NCBI GenBank assembly: GCA_964057195.1
Contig: OZ059825.1
Span: 3,348,001 to 3,412,000, forward strand
Reading direction: 5' to 3'
DNA: 64,000 bases
From: Orthosia cruda
Taxonomy: Eukaryota; Arthropoda; Insecta; Lepidoptera; Noctuidae
A program made the position numbers and the translations under genes. Positions 22,025 to 34,017 of this stretch are shown piece by piece (positions within the stretch are counted from its first letter, which is position 1; each line of letters opens with the position of its first letter). Under the pieces are notes generated by a model. That model saw nothing but the letters and a program-made list of their open reading frames with translations, was not told the DNA's origin and did not search any database.

Positions 22025-22185
22025 ACTAGCTTTGGCCGGCATGAAAGTCGTGTCTTTATTTTCCGGAACAAACTCCTTGGAAAAAAGTTTTGTTTATATC
22101 CCTAATACAGAGTGTGCTAAGTTTCAGCTAAAAATGATAATACGTGAAAATATAGCAAACAGACAGACCGACAGAGTTAAGGTCT
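22025..22185 (+). repeat. retroposon fragment of the 'actagc' class
   Basis: Starts actagctttggccggcatg and continues with 'agtgtgctaagtttcagc', typical internal wording of these short elements. It ends before the hairpin at 22203. Confidence 0.5.
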
Positions 22186-22202
22186 ATTCACACATATCAG
22201 GG

Positions 22203-22234
22203 CCGTGCCCGGGACGTGACAGGGCCGGGCACGG
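22203..22234. repeat. GC-rich hairpin
   Basis: ccgtgcccgg and ccgggcacgg are a perfect 10-bp inverted pair with a 12-base loop, in an otherwise AT-rich setting and just upstream of the 57-codon ORF at 22273. It resembles the GC-rich tandem-hexamer-like ends of PIF/Harbinger elements, which is an inference. Confidence 0.7.
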
Positions 22235-22272
22235 GATGCCTGGTATTTTATTTATAAGTAATATTAGTAGTT

Positions 22273-22446
22273 ATGGATTATTTGTGTTTCGACACAGATG
22301 ATTTTTTAAGGGATTTTACAGCCGAGATAACAGAAATCGAATTTTTCCTCATGTCTTATTCGACTACAAACCTACAGAAGTGTTGTATTGATTTAAAAAG
22401 AGTGTTAAAAGCTACTTCAGACGACGCTCGAAATAATGTCAACTAA
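22273..22446 (+). CDS. 57-codon ORF of unknown function
   Basis: ATG at 22273 to TAA at 22444. The product begins MDYLCFDTDDFLRDFTAEI and ends KRVLKATSDDARNNVN; it is acidic with no membrane segment. Codon-like composition and a GC-rich hairpin about 40 bp upstream suggest the start of a transposon-borne ORF (PIF/Harbinger-type elements carry such small acidic N-termini). A splice acceptor-like 'gacacag' also lies inside. No confident family. Confidence 0.3.
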   Translation: MDYLCFDTDDFLRDFTAEITEIEFFLMSYSTTNLQKCCIDLKRVLKATSDDARNNVN

Positions 22447-22770
22447 GATTCGATACTTGATTTTAATTTGACACAAATAAATGTAGATCCATTATTTATA
22501 GTCTAAAAATAACTAGCTGTAGTATGTAACGCCCCAGATATATTGAGCAGCCTACACTAATATATTTTGCCGAACGCCGAACAATAAATAAATCATGAAA
22601 TAATATTTTCGTCTTGCCATTTATGATTATGACACGGGCAAAAAATTTATAGCTTTTCTTAATAAATGATTACAACTTAAATTATTTAGTACTGTGTGCG
22701 TTAAACTACTCGTTTTCATTTATATATCAGTTTTGCTTATTGAAGTGCCTCATGATTTTATTTATACTAG

Positions 22771-22930
22771 GAGTGGAATTCCCTGCCGGAGTCTGTGTTT
22801 CCCGATAGCTACAATCTAGGGGTCTTTAAGTCAAGAGTGAATAGGTTACTTCTAGGCAAGCGTGCTCCACCATCGACCACATCATCGCTTACTATCAGGT
22901 GAGATAGTGGTCAAGCGCGAGCCTATAAAA
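22771..22930 (+). mobile_element. Jockey-like LINE C-terminus and 3' end
   Basis: An open frame at 22771-22902 encodes 'EWNSLPESVFPDSYNLGVFK' then 'SRVNRLLLGKRAPPSTTSSL' and 'TIR' before TGA, the C-terminal end of a lepidopteran Jockey-like ORF2, followed by its 3' UTR 'gatagtggtcaagcgcgagc'. Upstream coding is missing (5' truncation). A retroposon of the 'actagc' class follows at about 22950-23050. Confidence 0.85.
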
Positions 22931-23459
22931 GATAAAAAAAAACTAGCCTTTACCAGCGGCTTTGCCTGCTTGTAAGTCGAAATTTATCTCAACAGAATTG
23001 GAATAAAAGCATCCTATGCCCTCTCCAGTGTGCTTATTCCGAGTTTTTTAACGTACTCACTCGTGATAACGTAAACGCTCTCTTACATCAAAATGTATAC
23101 AAAAAAGAGGTTTCTCCTTACCGTCCCAAGACGACGCTTATCCAATTTTAATACACATTGACGTTTACGTTAACGCGATTGAGCGTGAGTGAAAACTCGT
23201 ACGGCCTCAGGTCATGGTCAACCCGTGTGCCAAAATTCGTCGCAATCCGATGTGCCAATGAGATATGGGTGATTATATGTATGTCTTCCTTCAATTTACT
23301 ATTCCTTAGTAAGAAGAAGGATTTGCTCTACATATTCAGGTAAGCCTACTAATTTGCATAGAAAATGGTAGACAATTTGAGTACCTAGTTCTGTCCTACA
23401 GTTTTTGATGTTTCACTTAGGTATTACTATAATAGGTATTACAGACTGTAGTAAAGCCA

Positions 23460-24660
23460 CGGGGTCCCAGTGCTAACAAAGAATTTAGTTCAAATAAATG
23501 TCACTAGATGGCGCGACATGCATCGATTTGTAATTGAATTGTGTGTAAAATGAACATTTTCTAGAATTGGTCATAAACATTGAAGATTGAGATTGTCTGT
23601 TCTTGTTTAATCAACTCTCCTGAGTACAATTATGGAATATTGGGCTCTTAATTCACATTTACTGTTTATTTTGGTACAATGAAACTGTAAAAACGTGCAA
23701 AAATACTATAAAACAAATCATCACATGTAAGTTTCAAGTCTTTCATTAAACGTAAGTTGTGCCAGAAAGCGTTTTATACAACAAAAGATTACATTGAGGA
23801 CAAAAAGGCTTGGGATTGAGCTGCTCCAATTAATTTTGTTTTTTTTATTATATTTTGCACTATGCATTTTGTTATTATAAATATTTTTTTTATTTTTTTG
23901 GTTTTCTTGCAATGACAAGAATATTTACTTTTTAAAGTATTATATTATTTTATTTTAATTATTGTGAATGTGAAGACTATGTGGATTTTTTTTTTTTGTT
24001 TTTATTTAAATTTATCTTAGTTTTTAATCATGGTCTGGCAGTTTGAGTAGTTTATGCGGCCTACCCGAATGTCCTTTCTTTGGTATTGTTCGTCGAATCG
24101 TTGAGCTCCTTAAATTCTGAGTTGAGCTGCTCGGTTATTGACAAATGCGTGCACTGACTGGACAGGTCCACTCAATCTGGCTGGTTCTTTCCTCAAAAGA
24201 CCATTTCAGACATCAGTCTACATGGTCTTCACATGATCTAATCAAGATTTTGTCAGGACTTTAAAAGAGACTGTGACCTCTGAGTTTGTTTCGGCCTTTC
24301 TTCTCAGAGTAGTCAGATAGGAAACGCCGACCTCATCTAGTTTTAAAAATATGTTCGACATGTAAAAGTGTTTGTACAAACCAACTTACAGAAATAAAAT
24401 CATTTATCATTTATCATTTAAAGAAAAAAATGGTCATGAAACGAGAAAACCCTTTTACTTGCAAGTCGCTGCTAACATCTCTGCTTTATTTTATTTATAT
24501 TAACACCATCAATAGCCGTGGAACGGAACCGAACGCGATATAAGTGCTCAAAAAAATAATCATCTTAATCAGACGAAAAACGTTAGTTACTTCGGCACGG
24601 TTTCTTTGTATGGGATGAGGCATCTTTATGCTAGTATTATATTATCTGTGGTAAAGCCTA
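23460..24660 (-). repeat. minus-strand copy of the 19.1-kb repeat, interrupted
   Basis: Left end in family orientation (24660 down to about 24430) has 'agatgcctcatcccatacaa' and 'gttagcagcgacttgcaagt'. The right end (23710 down to 23460) has 'tacagtttcattgtaccaaa' and 'gcgccatctagtgac'. Between them are about 700 bp of other DNA (about 23710-24430), which includes a plus-strand LINE-like 3' tail with aataaaatcatttatcattt at about 24400. Confidence 0.6.
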
Positions 24661-26516
24661 AATTGCGAGTGTCTTTAACATTCCAATATGAAGTCCGCCT
24701 TTTTACAGTAAATTTTACTTGTGCATAAAATTCTAATGAATAATAGGGTCTAATTTTGAGTAGGTAGGTATAATTTCTAACGCCGGACAGCCCTGTGGCC
24801 GTCACCCGTGACCCAGATCTACGCTACTATTATTTCTTGTTATCTAACCTGTAATTTACTTTAGTTTTAAATGTTTTGAGGTCTTTTGGCTCAAACGAAC
24901 TTATTATTACGTGGGTTATGTAAGTAAGTAAGTAGAGTAAGATATTTTAGTCTTTAGTCAATAGATTATCAACGATTTGGTGTTTCCGATTATGCATTTC
25001 CAGCAATGAACTCAAACTCAATTCATTTATTCAATTAAATCATTCAAAGGTACTTTTAAAATGTAAAGCAAAAGATGAAGCTAGTTGCACATTCGCATGC
25101 GTCGGTAGCTCTCTATGGAGAAAACGTGCAAGAAACTACACGGACCCTCTTTTCAATCAATATTTTTTAATAACAAAGAACTGTAAAAGGTTTTCTGCAG
25201 TCGAATAGTTACTATAACTTAATTTATCGTATTGCATTAATAGAAAATTAAAACTATTTTTTTAAATCCCGGAAAAAAAATATACCAACCGCTTCACTTA
25301 CTTTTGTTACCCTAAAAACCGGCATTGGTTTTATTCCAATGGCATTAATAGGCACTTACAAATGCACCCCAAATCCGAATCTAATCCAGCCTTTTAGCCA
25401 TTTTATTTATTTCCTAATAAACAACAAGATTTTCATAATCCTTGCATAGATCAAGTGTTATGTCTGCGGCACCGTACCGCGGCAGATGCATCAACCCTCA
25501 AACGCGACCGGGCCATTTTTATCCCAATCACATATTTTTTAAGCACGCGCCCATTGTGCATTCTATAAATTATTTACATTACAACAATGCCCGATTGTTA
25601 TAGTCCACTGACCGTTTAAATATTTAGTGCAAAGTAATTATTTTGTTAAAATAATGATACATCCATATTGGTTCACAATAGGAGACGTGGGTAGGAATTT
25701 TGTGGTCTAATTATGGTCAGTGGTCTTTGTGGGGTTAATCGCGATATTGGAATAACAATGGTTCGTCGTAGAGTTATTTTGCAAGTCGTTTTTTGGTCAA
25801 ATGTGTTAACGAGGGCGAATAATTGTTGCAATTTTGTATGCAAATTAGTTGTTGGTAACGGTTTTGTCTTATAATGAAACAGTAATGTTACTTTTAATTT
25901 TAATAGCCGAAATCTAACCCCACCCCATTTATTATTTTTATTATGACATAAACTTTTCCACACAAGAGCTTTAAGTACAAACTTAAGTGTAAACCCCACA
26001 AAATAAGAAAGAGTTTACCCCTTTGTCAAAAACCCAGTAGGAAGCCCATCAATTAGCTATTTAAATGCCACCAATAACAGCTTAGCTCTCAATAAAATAC
26101 CCCAAAACAGCGTATAAAAATCAATCGACCGTTGCCTAGTTTTATACTAGGAAACGGGACCGCGGGTACGTTACGTAGCTACGCACTACAAAACAGACGG
26201 ACAGACAGCACGTACTAAACGATAATTTTGTATGCAAATATGTAATATCTTAAGTGGGATCAAAATACCCACCACGCGGCTCAGGGTTAAGTACTGATGA
26301 GGATAAAAGTGTTTGGATTACGTTATTTTAATATTGATGCTATTTATTAAAACTGCATGAATTTCTCAATAAATTTTACCAACTATTTATTTTAAGACCT
26401 TTTTTATAAAACTTTAACTTTTATTTAAAATTATTAAACCATTTACAGACACTTTATAACCGACGAGAAGTCGGTCAGAAGATTTCGATAGAGAAACGTA
26501 GCGAGAAGCAAATTCA
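24661..26516. other. no supported gene
   Basis: Long AT-rich stretch. A 108-codon minus frame at 25673-25999 is basic and low in complexity without a domain. The stretch 26155-26200 is GC-richer and repetitive (tacgttacgtagctacgc). No RNA gene or known repeat recognised. Confidence 0.35.
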
Positions 26517-26572
26517 AATTCTTTGGTAGAAACTCGTATGACGTGATCATACGAGTTTCTATCAAAGAATTG
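26517..26572. repeat. perfect-loop palindrome, 25-bp arms
   Basis: aattctttggtagaaactcg plus tatga is mirrored by tcatacgagtttctatcaaa plus gaatt around the 4-base centre cgtg, with one mismatch. Confidence 0.9.
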
Positions 26573-26996
26573 TTATTTAATTAATTTAATTATTTTTAAT
26601 GAAGATAAAACCCTAACGAAGACGTTTCTAAAGCATTAGGTAGGCCTGCTGCAAAATATCATGATCGAAGACCGTCTTTTATTCGATTGATGCATACCTA
26701 ATCTAATCGATATACAACGTTTACTTCTAACAGCCAAAACAACCCTAACACCTCTCCGCTCACCAGTACCAACAAAGAACAGATGTATGTGGCGTACCGG
26801 CTAATTTGGTATGCAGTAAGGGTTAGCGCATGCGCTGAGGTGGGTGTGCAAGAGTCGCGTTACCGGCGTGACGTGTTCCCGAACTTCTAGTGTAACTGCT
26901 TATCAAATGACATGCAAGCTATTGTTGGAGTTAGATTTGGCGATGAACCTCTGTCGAAAATGTTTGAAAAAAACTTCAGACAGGCTGAGAGTTAAA
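26573..26996. other. no gene seen
   Basis: AT-rich then mixed-composition sequence; no feature recognised. Confidence 0.4.
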
Positions 26997-27240
26997 TAAA
27001 TAAAATAAATATACTTTTATTTCCATGTATCCTACTTTTGTACATTTCAAATGTTGTTAGTGATTATTAGCAATTTGCTTATTTAGTCATTGTTTGTATT
27101 TCGATTTGGGATATGGACGACTCCTTGGGTGAAGGTGTCCTCCGTCTTCTTCAACGACTCTCTCTCCTGGCCCAGAATCCACCAGTATTTGCCTGCTCTT
27201 TCAGTTATGTCATCAGCCCACCGTCTATTAGAGTTATAGG
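26997..27240 (-). mobile_element. RTE-like LINE 3' end
   Basis: Minus translation gives RRWADDITERAGKYWWILGQ followed by ERESLKKTEDTFTQGVVH and a stop; the 'RWxDDI..xAG..W...A..R..W..LEEAF' pattern is typical of these C-termini. It ends with an ataaa-rich tail (plus-strand aaataaataaaataaatata at 26997). It lies head-to-head with the plus-strand fragment at 27255. Confidence 0.7.
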
Positions 27241-27254
27241 ATATATTATTACCT

Positions 27255-27360
27255 AACGAAGATTCAGAATACGTTGGATGCGAGGCGCACGGGTTCGGTT
27301 AATGTGGCGACGCTTGGGCGCGTGTTAAGCAGTAGACGTCTTTCGGCTGAGATGATAATG
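27255..27360 (+). mobile_element. RTE-like LINE 3' tail fragment
   Basis: 'ttggatgcgaggcgcacggg', 'gttaatgtggcgacgcttgg' and 'gtagacgtctttcggctgag' match the last 110 bp of the copies at 8645 and 11161. Confidence 0.75.
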
Positions 27361-27564
27361 GTCGTTACATATTTCAGAATATAGAACGTAGCAATTTTTT
27401 TTAGAAAAGATGTTCACAATACAGTATAAGGTCAATCTACTACTACTGTTCTTGTTCTTCTTGACTCGAACCCAACTCTCGGTAAGACAGAGTGGACCGC
27501 GGACCTCCGCAAACTTAGTAGGTTTGGGATAATGCTAATATTATGCCCTAATAATAACCCAACA

Positions 27565-27750
27565 CTGCTCTCAAAACGGTGAAGGAAAATATCGTAAGGA
27601 AACCGCCATGTCCTAGAAACAAAACTTCGAATATATGTGACATCCACCAACCCGCATTGGGCCCGTGTGGATTACGGCGCATTCCCTCTCACAGATAGGA
27701 GGACTGTTTCCACAGTGGGAACATTAAAAATGCTGATGATGATGAAGATG
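27565..27750 (+). mobile_element. SINE 3' two-thirds
   Basis: 'tgctctcaaaacggtgaagg', 'catccaccaacccgcattgg' and 'acagtgggaacattaaaaat' with (gatgat)n tail. The head is missing. Confidence 0.8.
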
Positions 27751-28590
27751 ATTATAACCAATTGCTGGGTTTCAAGCCTTCATTCTGTAAGATATATTGG
27801 TCCGGGCCACTCATCCAGCCTTTAATGTTATGTCCAAGATCAAGACATTAAATTTTTTGAATGCTGTGTGAATTCCAAAATATGCAGATATGATCATGAT
27901 TGAGCCTTGCATTTTTAAGATACTCAGCATTTCCACAAGCTTTGAGCTCCCTTTTACAACCCTACAAGAGAAAACAAAAGACACCCATTGTTTCAATTGT
28001 TTTATAATGCAAATGAACATGTCTGTTCCCATTCAGAGTTGCGGATACAGCATACCACAGAGCCCAGAGACGACTTCTCGGCCAACGCTAAAGAAGGCAT
28101 GGCAAAACTTTCTTATTTTTATTACAAACGTGTCAGTAAGTGTCACTGTTCACTCATAGAAATGGACTGCTCTTCTGAATATGTGTCAAAGCGCGTCATT
28201 AGACAGAGTCGAAGCAATGCGACGCGGTGGTCTACTACACTTAATTTTTTCTATCCTATCTCCTCAAAATAAATTCGACTCGAAGCAACATGTCACATTC
28301 TCTAGCTAGGGCATGTGCGAATTTGGACGTCTTGATAGGAATATAAAAAGATAGAAAGATAATATATTTATTTGTGACCCACACAGGAGACACGAGAGGT
28401 AAACAAAAAGATTTTAAAAAAAGTTAAACAATAATAAAAACAAAAAAAACCTTGTGCGAGACCAAAAAGATTCCTACCTCAGCATGTGCAGCGATTTTTA
28501 CATGGTGTATACTAGGGTCAGTACGCATATGTGCATTTTAAAACTGACGTGTCGCTTTTTATCTTCTCTGTCTGAATGTGGTAAATGCTT
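27751..28590. other. no supported gene
   Basis: Overlapping plus-strand frames at 27890-28272 share a stretch but none shows a known domain. The rest is AT-rich. Confidence 0.3.
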
Positions 28591-30353
28591 TTTCTCAAAA
28601 ATGGTATGTAATATTGCCATAACATCTCTAAAAAGTCTCCAGAAAGTGAATTCTACCGGAGACTTATTCACAACTGTCCAGTAAGTAAGTATGTAATTTA
28701 CTTACTGGACAGTAGTAGGGATAGGTCCGATATATCAAAACGTAACTTATATCGGATATGTGTTAGATATCATATCATATCGATATCAATATCAAAATAA
28801 CCGATATTAAAAAACTATATCTAATATAACTGTACTACTAATACCGATATCTGAAAACCGAACCAAACCATTTACTTTTCAAAATCAATGACGAACAACG
28901 AACAAAAATAATTATGCTCGCGTTAGGCCATTTTTTTCGCGCGATTATTCGCTCATTCTGCGGCCTATGGAATTGTATGAAGCTGCACGCATTGCGGTAA
29001 AAAACTACATAAATCCGCGCAAATAAAATCGCAGTGCCTGCTAAGCCTTAAAGTGTTCATTTGTTTTTTTTTTCAATAAACAGCTTTGTATTAGCAAGCC
29101 AGTTCGAAATTTAAATAAAACCTTTGATAAGTTACCTCCTTGGTTGCCATGTTTCGGTGAAAAAGATCGTTCCATTTTTAAATTACACGACAGATATGAG
29201 TTAATATGTACTTTATTTGGCCGCTACACACGGCAGATATGGATTTTCATACAACTTTTGCCGGCCGCTGCTCTCATGTATTTGGTCTGTACTGCAATTT
29301 CGATTTTTCTCGAAGAAGGTTGTCAAAATAATTCTCAAATTTCCAAGCATGTTTGAGAAAATATAAATAAATGCCCCCGATTAGGGCAATTACTAATCGA
29401 TCACAATATCTATTAGTAATTGCCCTAATATGAATGTAACCTAAAATATTAATTAAACGAATTTGTTGTTAAACTTTCTTTCATTTTTGAGAAAAGCATT
29501 ATACAAGCCTCAACCAGTAAGAAATACATCCTGGCCTCGTATATAACCGGACCTCACCTGCGGTTAGGTCCGGTTAACTCATACTTGGCCAGGAAGTCTT
29601 ACTTACTGGATTCTGCAGTAATGTACTATTTCTCAAAAATGCTATATAATGTTGTCATAACATCTCTAAAAAGTCTCCAGAAAGTGAATTTTACCGGAGA
29701 CTTATTCACAACTATCCCGTAAGAAGCGAGATTTTAAATTTGGAATCTCCTACTGTCCAGTAAGTAAGTATGTGATTTACTTACTGGACAGTAGGTCATC
29801 CTCTTTAGATATGCTTTGAAAAAAAAATAGTTTCAGACACAGATTAGAGTCTCTTTTTGGTATGACATTTTATGAGATAGATTTATTTTTGGAGCCTTAA
29901 ACAGCTATTTTATACTCTGTGACACTTAACGCGACGCAGAAAAAGTATGCACGTTGTGTTTTGTACTGAGTAATGTTGTAGAAGTATAGTGTGGGATTTT
30001 ATGTTTGTATTTAGTAATTTCAATTTATAAATCATGTTGTAATAAAACTTTCCATTCTAAAATTAACATGGGGTTTCAAATACAGTAAATTACATATTTT
30101 TTTTCATTTAAAGTAAAACACGACTGGTAGGTTTTCACATTCAATTGCGACAATTGTGTTTTAATTTACCGCGTGAACATAGATAATATCAAAAAATGAG
30201 TGAATCAATTTTTTTGAGAAAAGCATTATACAAGCCTCAACCAGTAAGAAAGCCATCCTGGCCTCGTATATAACCGGACCTCACCTGCGGTTCGGTCCGG
30301 TTAACTCATACTTGGAAGGCTTACTTACTGGATTCTGCAGTAATGTACTATTA
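28591..30353 (+). repeat. composite of duplicated hairpin modules
   Basis: Three module pairs. R1: 28591-28683 and 29629-29722 ('ctctaaaaagtctccagaaa'). Palindrome P: 28673-28713 and 29750-29794 (ctactgtccagtaagtaa mirrored by ttacttactggacagtag). R2: 29484-29630 and 30212-30352, about 95% identical by eye, with inner hairpin accggacc...ggtccggt and outer arms catcctggcc...ggccagga. The CAGTAAG/CTTACTG motif is shared by P and R2. No ORF of interest; boundaries of a parent element are not resolved. Confidence 0.8.
29380..29429. repeat. 18-bp-arm palindrome
   Basis: attagggcaattactaat and its exact complement attagtaattgccctaat enclose a 14-base loop. It lies between the modules of the 28.6-30.4 kb composite. 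Confidence 0.9.
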
Positions 30354-31620
30354 TAACCATTCGGTTATATGTCAACTAAACCTTATTGCGCGGACACGTA
30401 ATATTAAAAGTAATGCCATCTCTAGTCGACTCTATGCTCTGTGTATAATGTTTTACTCCGACAGTCGCTGTTGCTGTCTGAACAGTGAGCGCTGACAGCT
30501 ATATGGCAGATACAGCCATGAGGGTGCCACGGTGAGGAGAGGGAAATGTTCTAATTTATTATATAGCCGTGGTTTCCCGTTGGTTTTCGGTTTCCCGCTT
30601 TACAGACAAAGCTGCGGCATACCTAGAAATGTGATAAAATTATTCATTACTTTTGATGTAGATTTTATTTCAACCTTGATAAAATATTTATTACAATATG
30701 AAATGGCCAGTATAGGATATTTTTACAAAGAGGCATATTGTGCTACTAATTCTTACTCCTCTTACCCATATAAGACCTTTGAGAGGCTTGCAATGGGTAA
30801 AAATTAATTGTGAGTCCAAATAAGGATTCACCCCAGAAAATCAAAGTTAGACATAGGTACCCAATGATATTCAAATAAACAGATTAGTTATACACTCACA
30901 AAACAATTGAAATAAGTGTTCCTCACACACACTTTTCATTCATCTGACATTTCAATAATAGTCGAAAGGGATGGCTTGATAAAACCAACAAGAAAAACAG
31001 AGACAGCTAGTGATTGTCACTTGCGTGTGAATGTAAACAAACATTATTCTGACCACCAATGTTGTTATCTTTTTCTAACCTCCAAATATCAGAATATTAG
31101 GAAAAAAATTAAATAAATTTGTAAATTGAGGCGTATTGCGTACTTACATATGGTATGAGATCCCTTCTGTTTTATGTACTTTGGTATCATAATTGGTACA
31201 ATTTCTAAATACACACTATGGCATTTTTTTATTTTGTTTTTATTTCAACAAAGCGTATCGCTCTTCGCCATGCGTGACATAAATTAAAGACTAAAGTTCA
31301 CAATTGTGACGTATTCGAGTCTTCACAATGCGCACGCTCATAACATATCTGTTTATTTGAATATCATTGTAGGTACCACATTCATAAAATACCATCTTAA
31401 TCCCAATGCAAACCCATTGCAATTCACCGAGCTATTTGCTTGATTGCCCAGACAATTGTATGCAATCCCCGCATTACCATTCATATTTAAAACGCATTCC
31501 TGTGCTGTTAGCCGGGGTAAAACAACGATTGTTCCATAGAGCACAGAATTGACTATAGTGACGCCATTTCTAATAAATAAATAATTTATTTCGGTTTCAC
31601 AGTTGTGTACTTTATCTAGT
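30354..31620. other. no supported gene
   Basis: A 91-codon plus frame at 30532-30807 and a 99-codon minus frame at 31353-31652 have no recognised domain; the latter runs into the retroposon at 31621. Otherwise AT-rich. Confidence 0.3.
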
Positions 31621-31942
31621 ACTAGCTGTCCCACGCGGCTTGCTGCCGTCATTTGGCTACCTACCTACCCTACATACATGAATGTTGCGTAACTTTAACC
31701 GCTTACGCATCGCACGCAACGGAAGCTCTCAAAAAGGAATAATTTTTGCCCGTTTTAGCTACATTTCTCATTTATGCTCCGCTCCTATTGGTCGTAACGT
31801 GATGATATACAGCCTATAACCTTCCTCGATAAATGGACTATCCAACACAAAAATAATTTTTCAATTTCAACCTTTAGTTTCTGAGATTAGCGCATTCAAA
31901 CAAACAAACAAACTCTTCAGCTTTATAATATTAAAGTATAGA
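31621..31942 (+). repeat. non-autonomous retroposon, copy of the 1226 element
   Basis: Starts actagctgtcccacgcggct and ends gctttataatattaaagtat. It shares 'cgcacgcaacggaagctctc' and 'atttatgctccgctcctat' with 1226-1557, which identifies one family. Confidence 0.75.
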
Positions 31943-32130
31943 TTTGTAAAATATCTGATACTTGTAACTGTCAGTGTCTTCGCCCGCGTGGAATTTAGAA
32001 ATTTAGTCCAAGGCAAATTACCTATTTTATATCCTAATCCAAGATATGGTCTACCCATGTATTTAGTTAGAAAATATATCATACGGACAATAAGACAAAC
32101 AAGACAAGACAAAGATTTTTTATTTCAACT

Positions 32131-32235
32131 AGCTGACGGGGCCCGTTCACACACACACGCATGAATCGGCACCAACCAGCTCAACCAACATGAAGGGAAC
32201 CGAATAATCCAAAGCATGCGCCACCAGCATCATCA
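32131..32235 (-). mobile_element. solo 3' UTR fragment of the 37.1-kb LINE
   Basis: Reverse complement reads 'ggttggtgccgattcatgcg' and 'gaacgggccccgtcag', matching 41385-41468, the 3' UTR of the outer LINE (37090-41520). It is 5' truncated to about 105 bp. Confidence 0.65.
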
Positions 32236-32397
32236 ATCAGACTGACAGTTAGTTTTGCATTTATAAGTAAGGATAAGCATGGTTTCGAGGCCACAAAATG
32301 TGCGCTTTGGTTATCATAGGAGGTAATAGTCAGAATTATCAGCAGCAACTTCTTTGAGTTATACTAACTGTCGCTTCACTTGTATCTTTTTTATTAT

Positions 32398-33300
32398 GGT
32401 TCCGTAGTCAACAAGGAACCCTTATAGTTTCACCATGTCCGTTCGTCCGGTCGCAGCTTAGCTCAGAGACTCTAAGTACTGGAAAGCTATAATTTGTCAC
32501 AGATATACATATTAATCACGCCGACAAAGTAGTAAAATGAAATCATGGAAATATTTTTTTTAGGGTATCTCCTGTACACCTAAAGTGGGGATGTTTTTTT
32601 TTTCGTCTATGACCCCACGGTGTGGGATATCGCTGGATAGGCCATTCAAAAGGTAGGCCTTCTAGATGCTAGTTGTAGGCCTTCTAGATGCTAGTTAACT
32701 TTTTTATATAATCTTTTTCTTTTTTTTTTTAGTTTCTTACGACTTATTGTCATAATTCGAGCCTACGTTGTCCCCCCCATATCTAAGTACTAATGCTGTA
32801 ACATGGAAATATTGTAAAACCAAACCATTTTTAAAAGAGTAACCATGGAGTTTCTTGCCGGTTCTTCTCCATAGGAAACGACCAACCCGAACCGTGCACA
32901 TTTTGTCGACGTTTTATAAGTGCCCATGTAGGCCTATGTGAAATAAAAAAAATGATTTTGATTTAAAAATATTACGGGTCTGTGAAAACCATTTTTCGAT
33001 TCAGGAATCCGTTTCCATAAAATTAAGCTTGTAATGCAAATTTTTGTTAGAGTCTAGTGTGCCCTCCGTGCCATCTAAATGGTTGCTTTTGTATATGTGA
33101 AAGAAATCACGACACTAGCATACCTATATAATGAAATAAAAAGGAAACTAAAAAAAGAACTTATTATTAGAGCAAGGTTCGGTGATGCTATCATTGTTTA
33201 TTATTTTTTTCATTCATTCGGTTGTTTTATCTAAGTATGTTAGTGAATGTAGCTGTTTGTACGGAACCATCGGTGTCCGACTCGCATTTGGCCGGTTTTT
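32398..33300 (-). repeat. dispersed repeat, opposite orientation, interrupted
   Basis: Starts 'ggttccgtagtcaacaagga' and ends 'tccgactcgcatttggccgg', the reverse orientation of the family at 214. It parallels 62614-63225 in order, but holds about 310 extra bases (32655-32963). A 22-bp unit, taggccttctagatgctagt+tg, is tandemly doubled at about 32655-32696. Confidence 0.75.
32655..32963 (+). mobile_element. LINE 3' end inserted in a repeat
   Basis: 'gagtttcttgccggttcttc' followed by 'tccataggaaacgac' and a final 'aaaaaaaatgattttgattt' is the well-known 3' end of a lepidopteran LINE. It sits between host positions that are contiguous in the sister repeat at 62850. A clean target duplication is not visible. 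Confidence 0.6.
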
Positions 33301-33304
33301 TATT

Positions 33305-33515
33305 AATAGCTTTGCCTTTGACCACCATCTTACCTGATGGTATGAGATGATGGTCTCGACGATGGAGCACGCCAGCCTTGAACTAGCCTATTCACTCTTG
33401 ACTTAAAGACCTACAGGATATACAGTCTACCAGAAAACACTCCAGCAGGGAATTTCACTCCTTGGCTGTACGCACTATGAAAGCATTCCCAAAACGTTTC
33501 GTTCATTTTTCGATT
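33305..33515 (-). mobile_element. Jockey-like LINE C-terminus
   Basis: Minus frames contain TKRFGNAFIVRTAKE, then NSLPAGVF by a frame shift and VFKSRVNRLVQGWRAPSS, the same C-terminus as at 22771 and 46320. It is degraded by indels and a stop in place of the usual W. Confidence 0.75.
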
Positions 33516-34017
33516 TTGCCATTGCTCTCGCCAGTACTGGCCACAGAGACGTTTTAGTGCTCTGTGATCGCCCCAGACCTCATTGTAGCATTCCGCGCAA
33601 ATATGCCACCTCATTAATATGTATTCGGACGAGCTCGGGAGTGTCCGTGGATCCTCGTAAATACTCGTTAATATTCGACGATCGCCCTCCGTCGCGCATC
33701 ATTTCTCGTGCACATTGCACATCTGTTTTTGCCGTTTGATTTATACATTCTGTATTTAATTGTTTGACGACCTGCATACGTGTTTACGAGGGCAGAAGTT
33801 GTACATTGTACTTTACAAAATTGCAAAGTCTTTGCGACTTTCCTAATCGCTGATAAATCGAATTGCGTCGAGTCTTGCCTGACGATTCGACGCAATTCAC
33901 CGATAACCAATTTTTACGAAGCAAAATTGCAAGTACATTCACATGGAAGCAATGCGATATAATGAATTCGACCGATTTGCACATGAAATGGGGTAGTTAA
34001 CTGAAAATTTGTTTTTT
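33516..34017. other. unassigned, moderately GC-rich, with inverted repeat
   Basis: Several overlapping frames on both strands but no recognised family. gaattgcgtcga and tcgacgcaattc (33858-33898) are a perfect 12-bp inverted pair. Confidence 0.35.

Noticed and set aside
25673..25999. 108-codon minus ORF
   Set aside because: Low-complexity, basic and AT-driven; no domain and no flanking exon signals.
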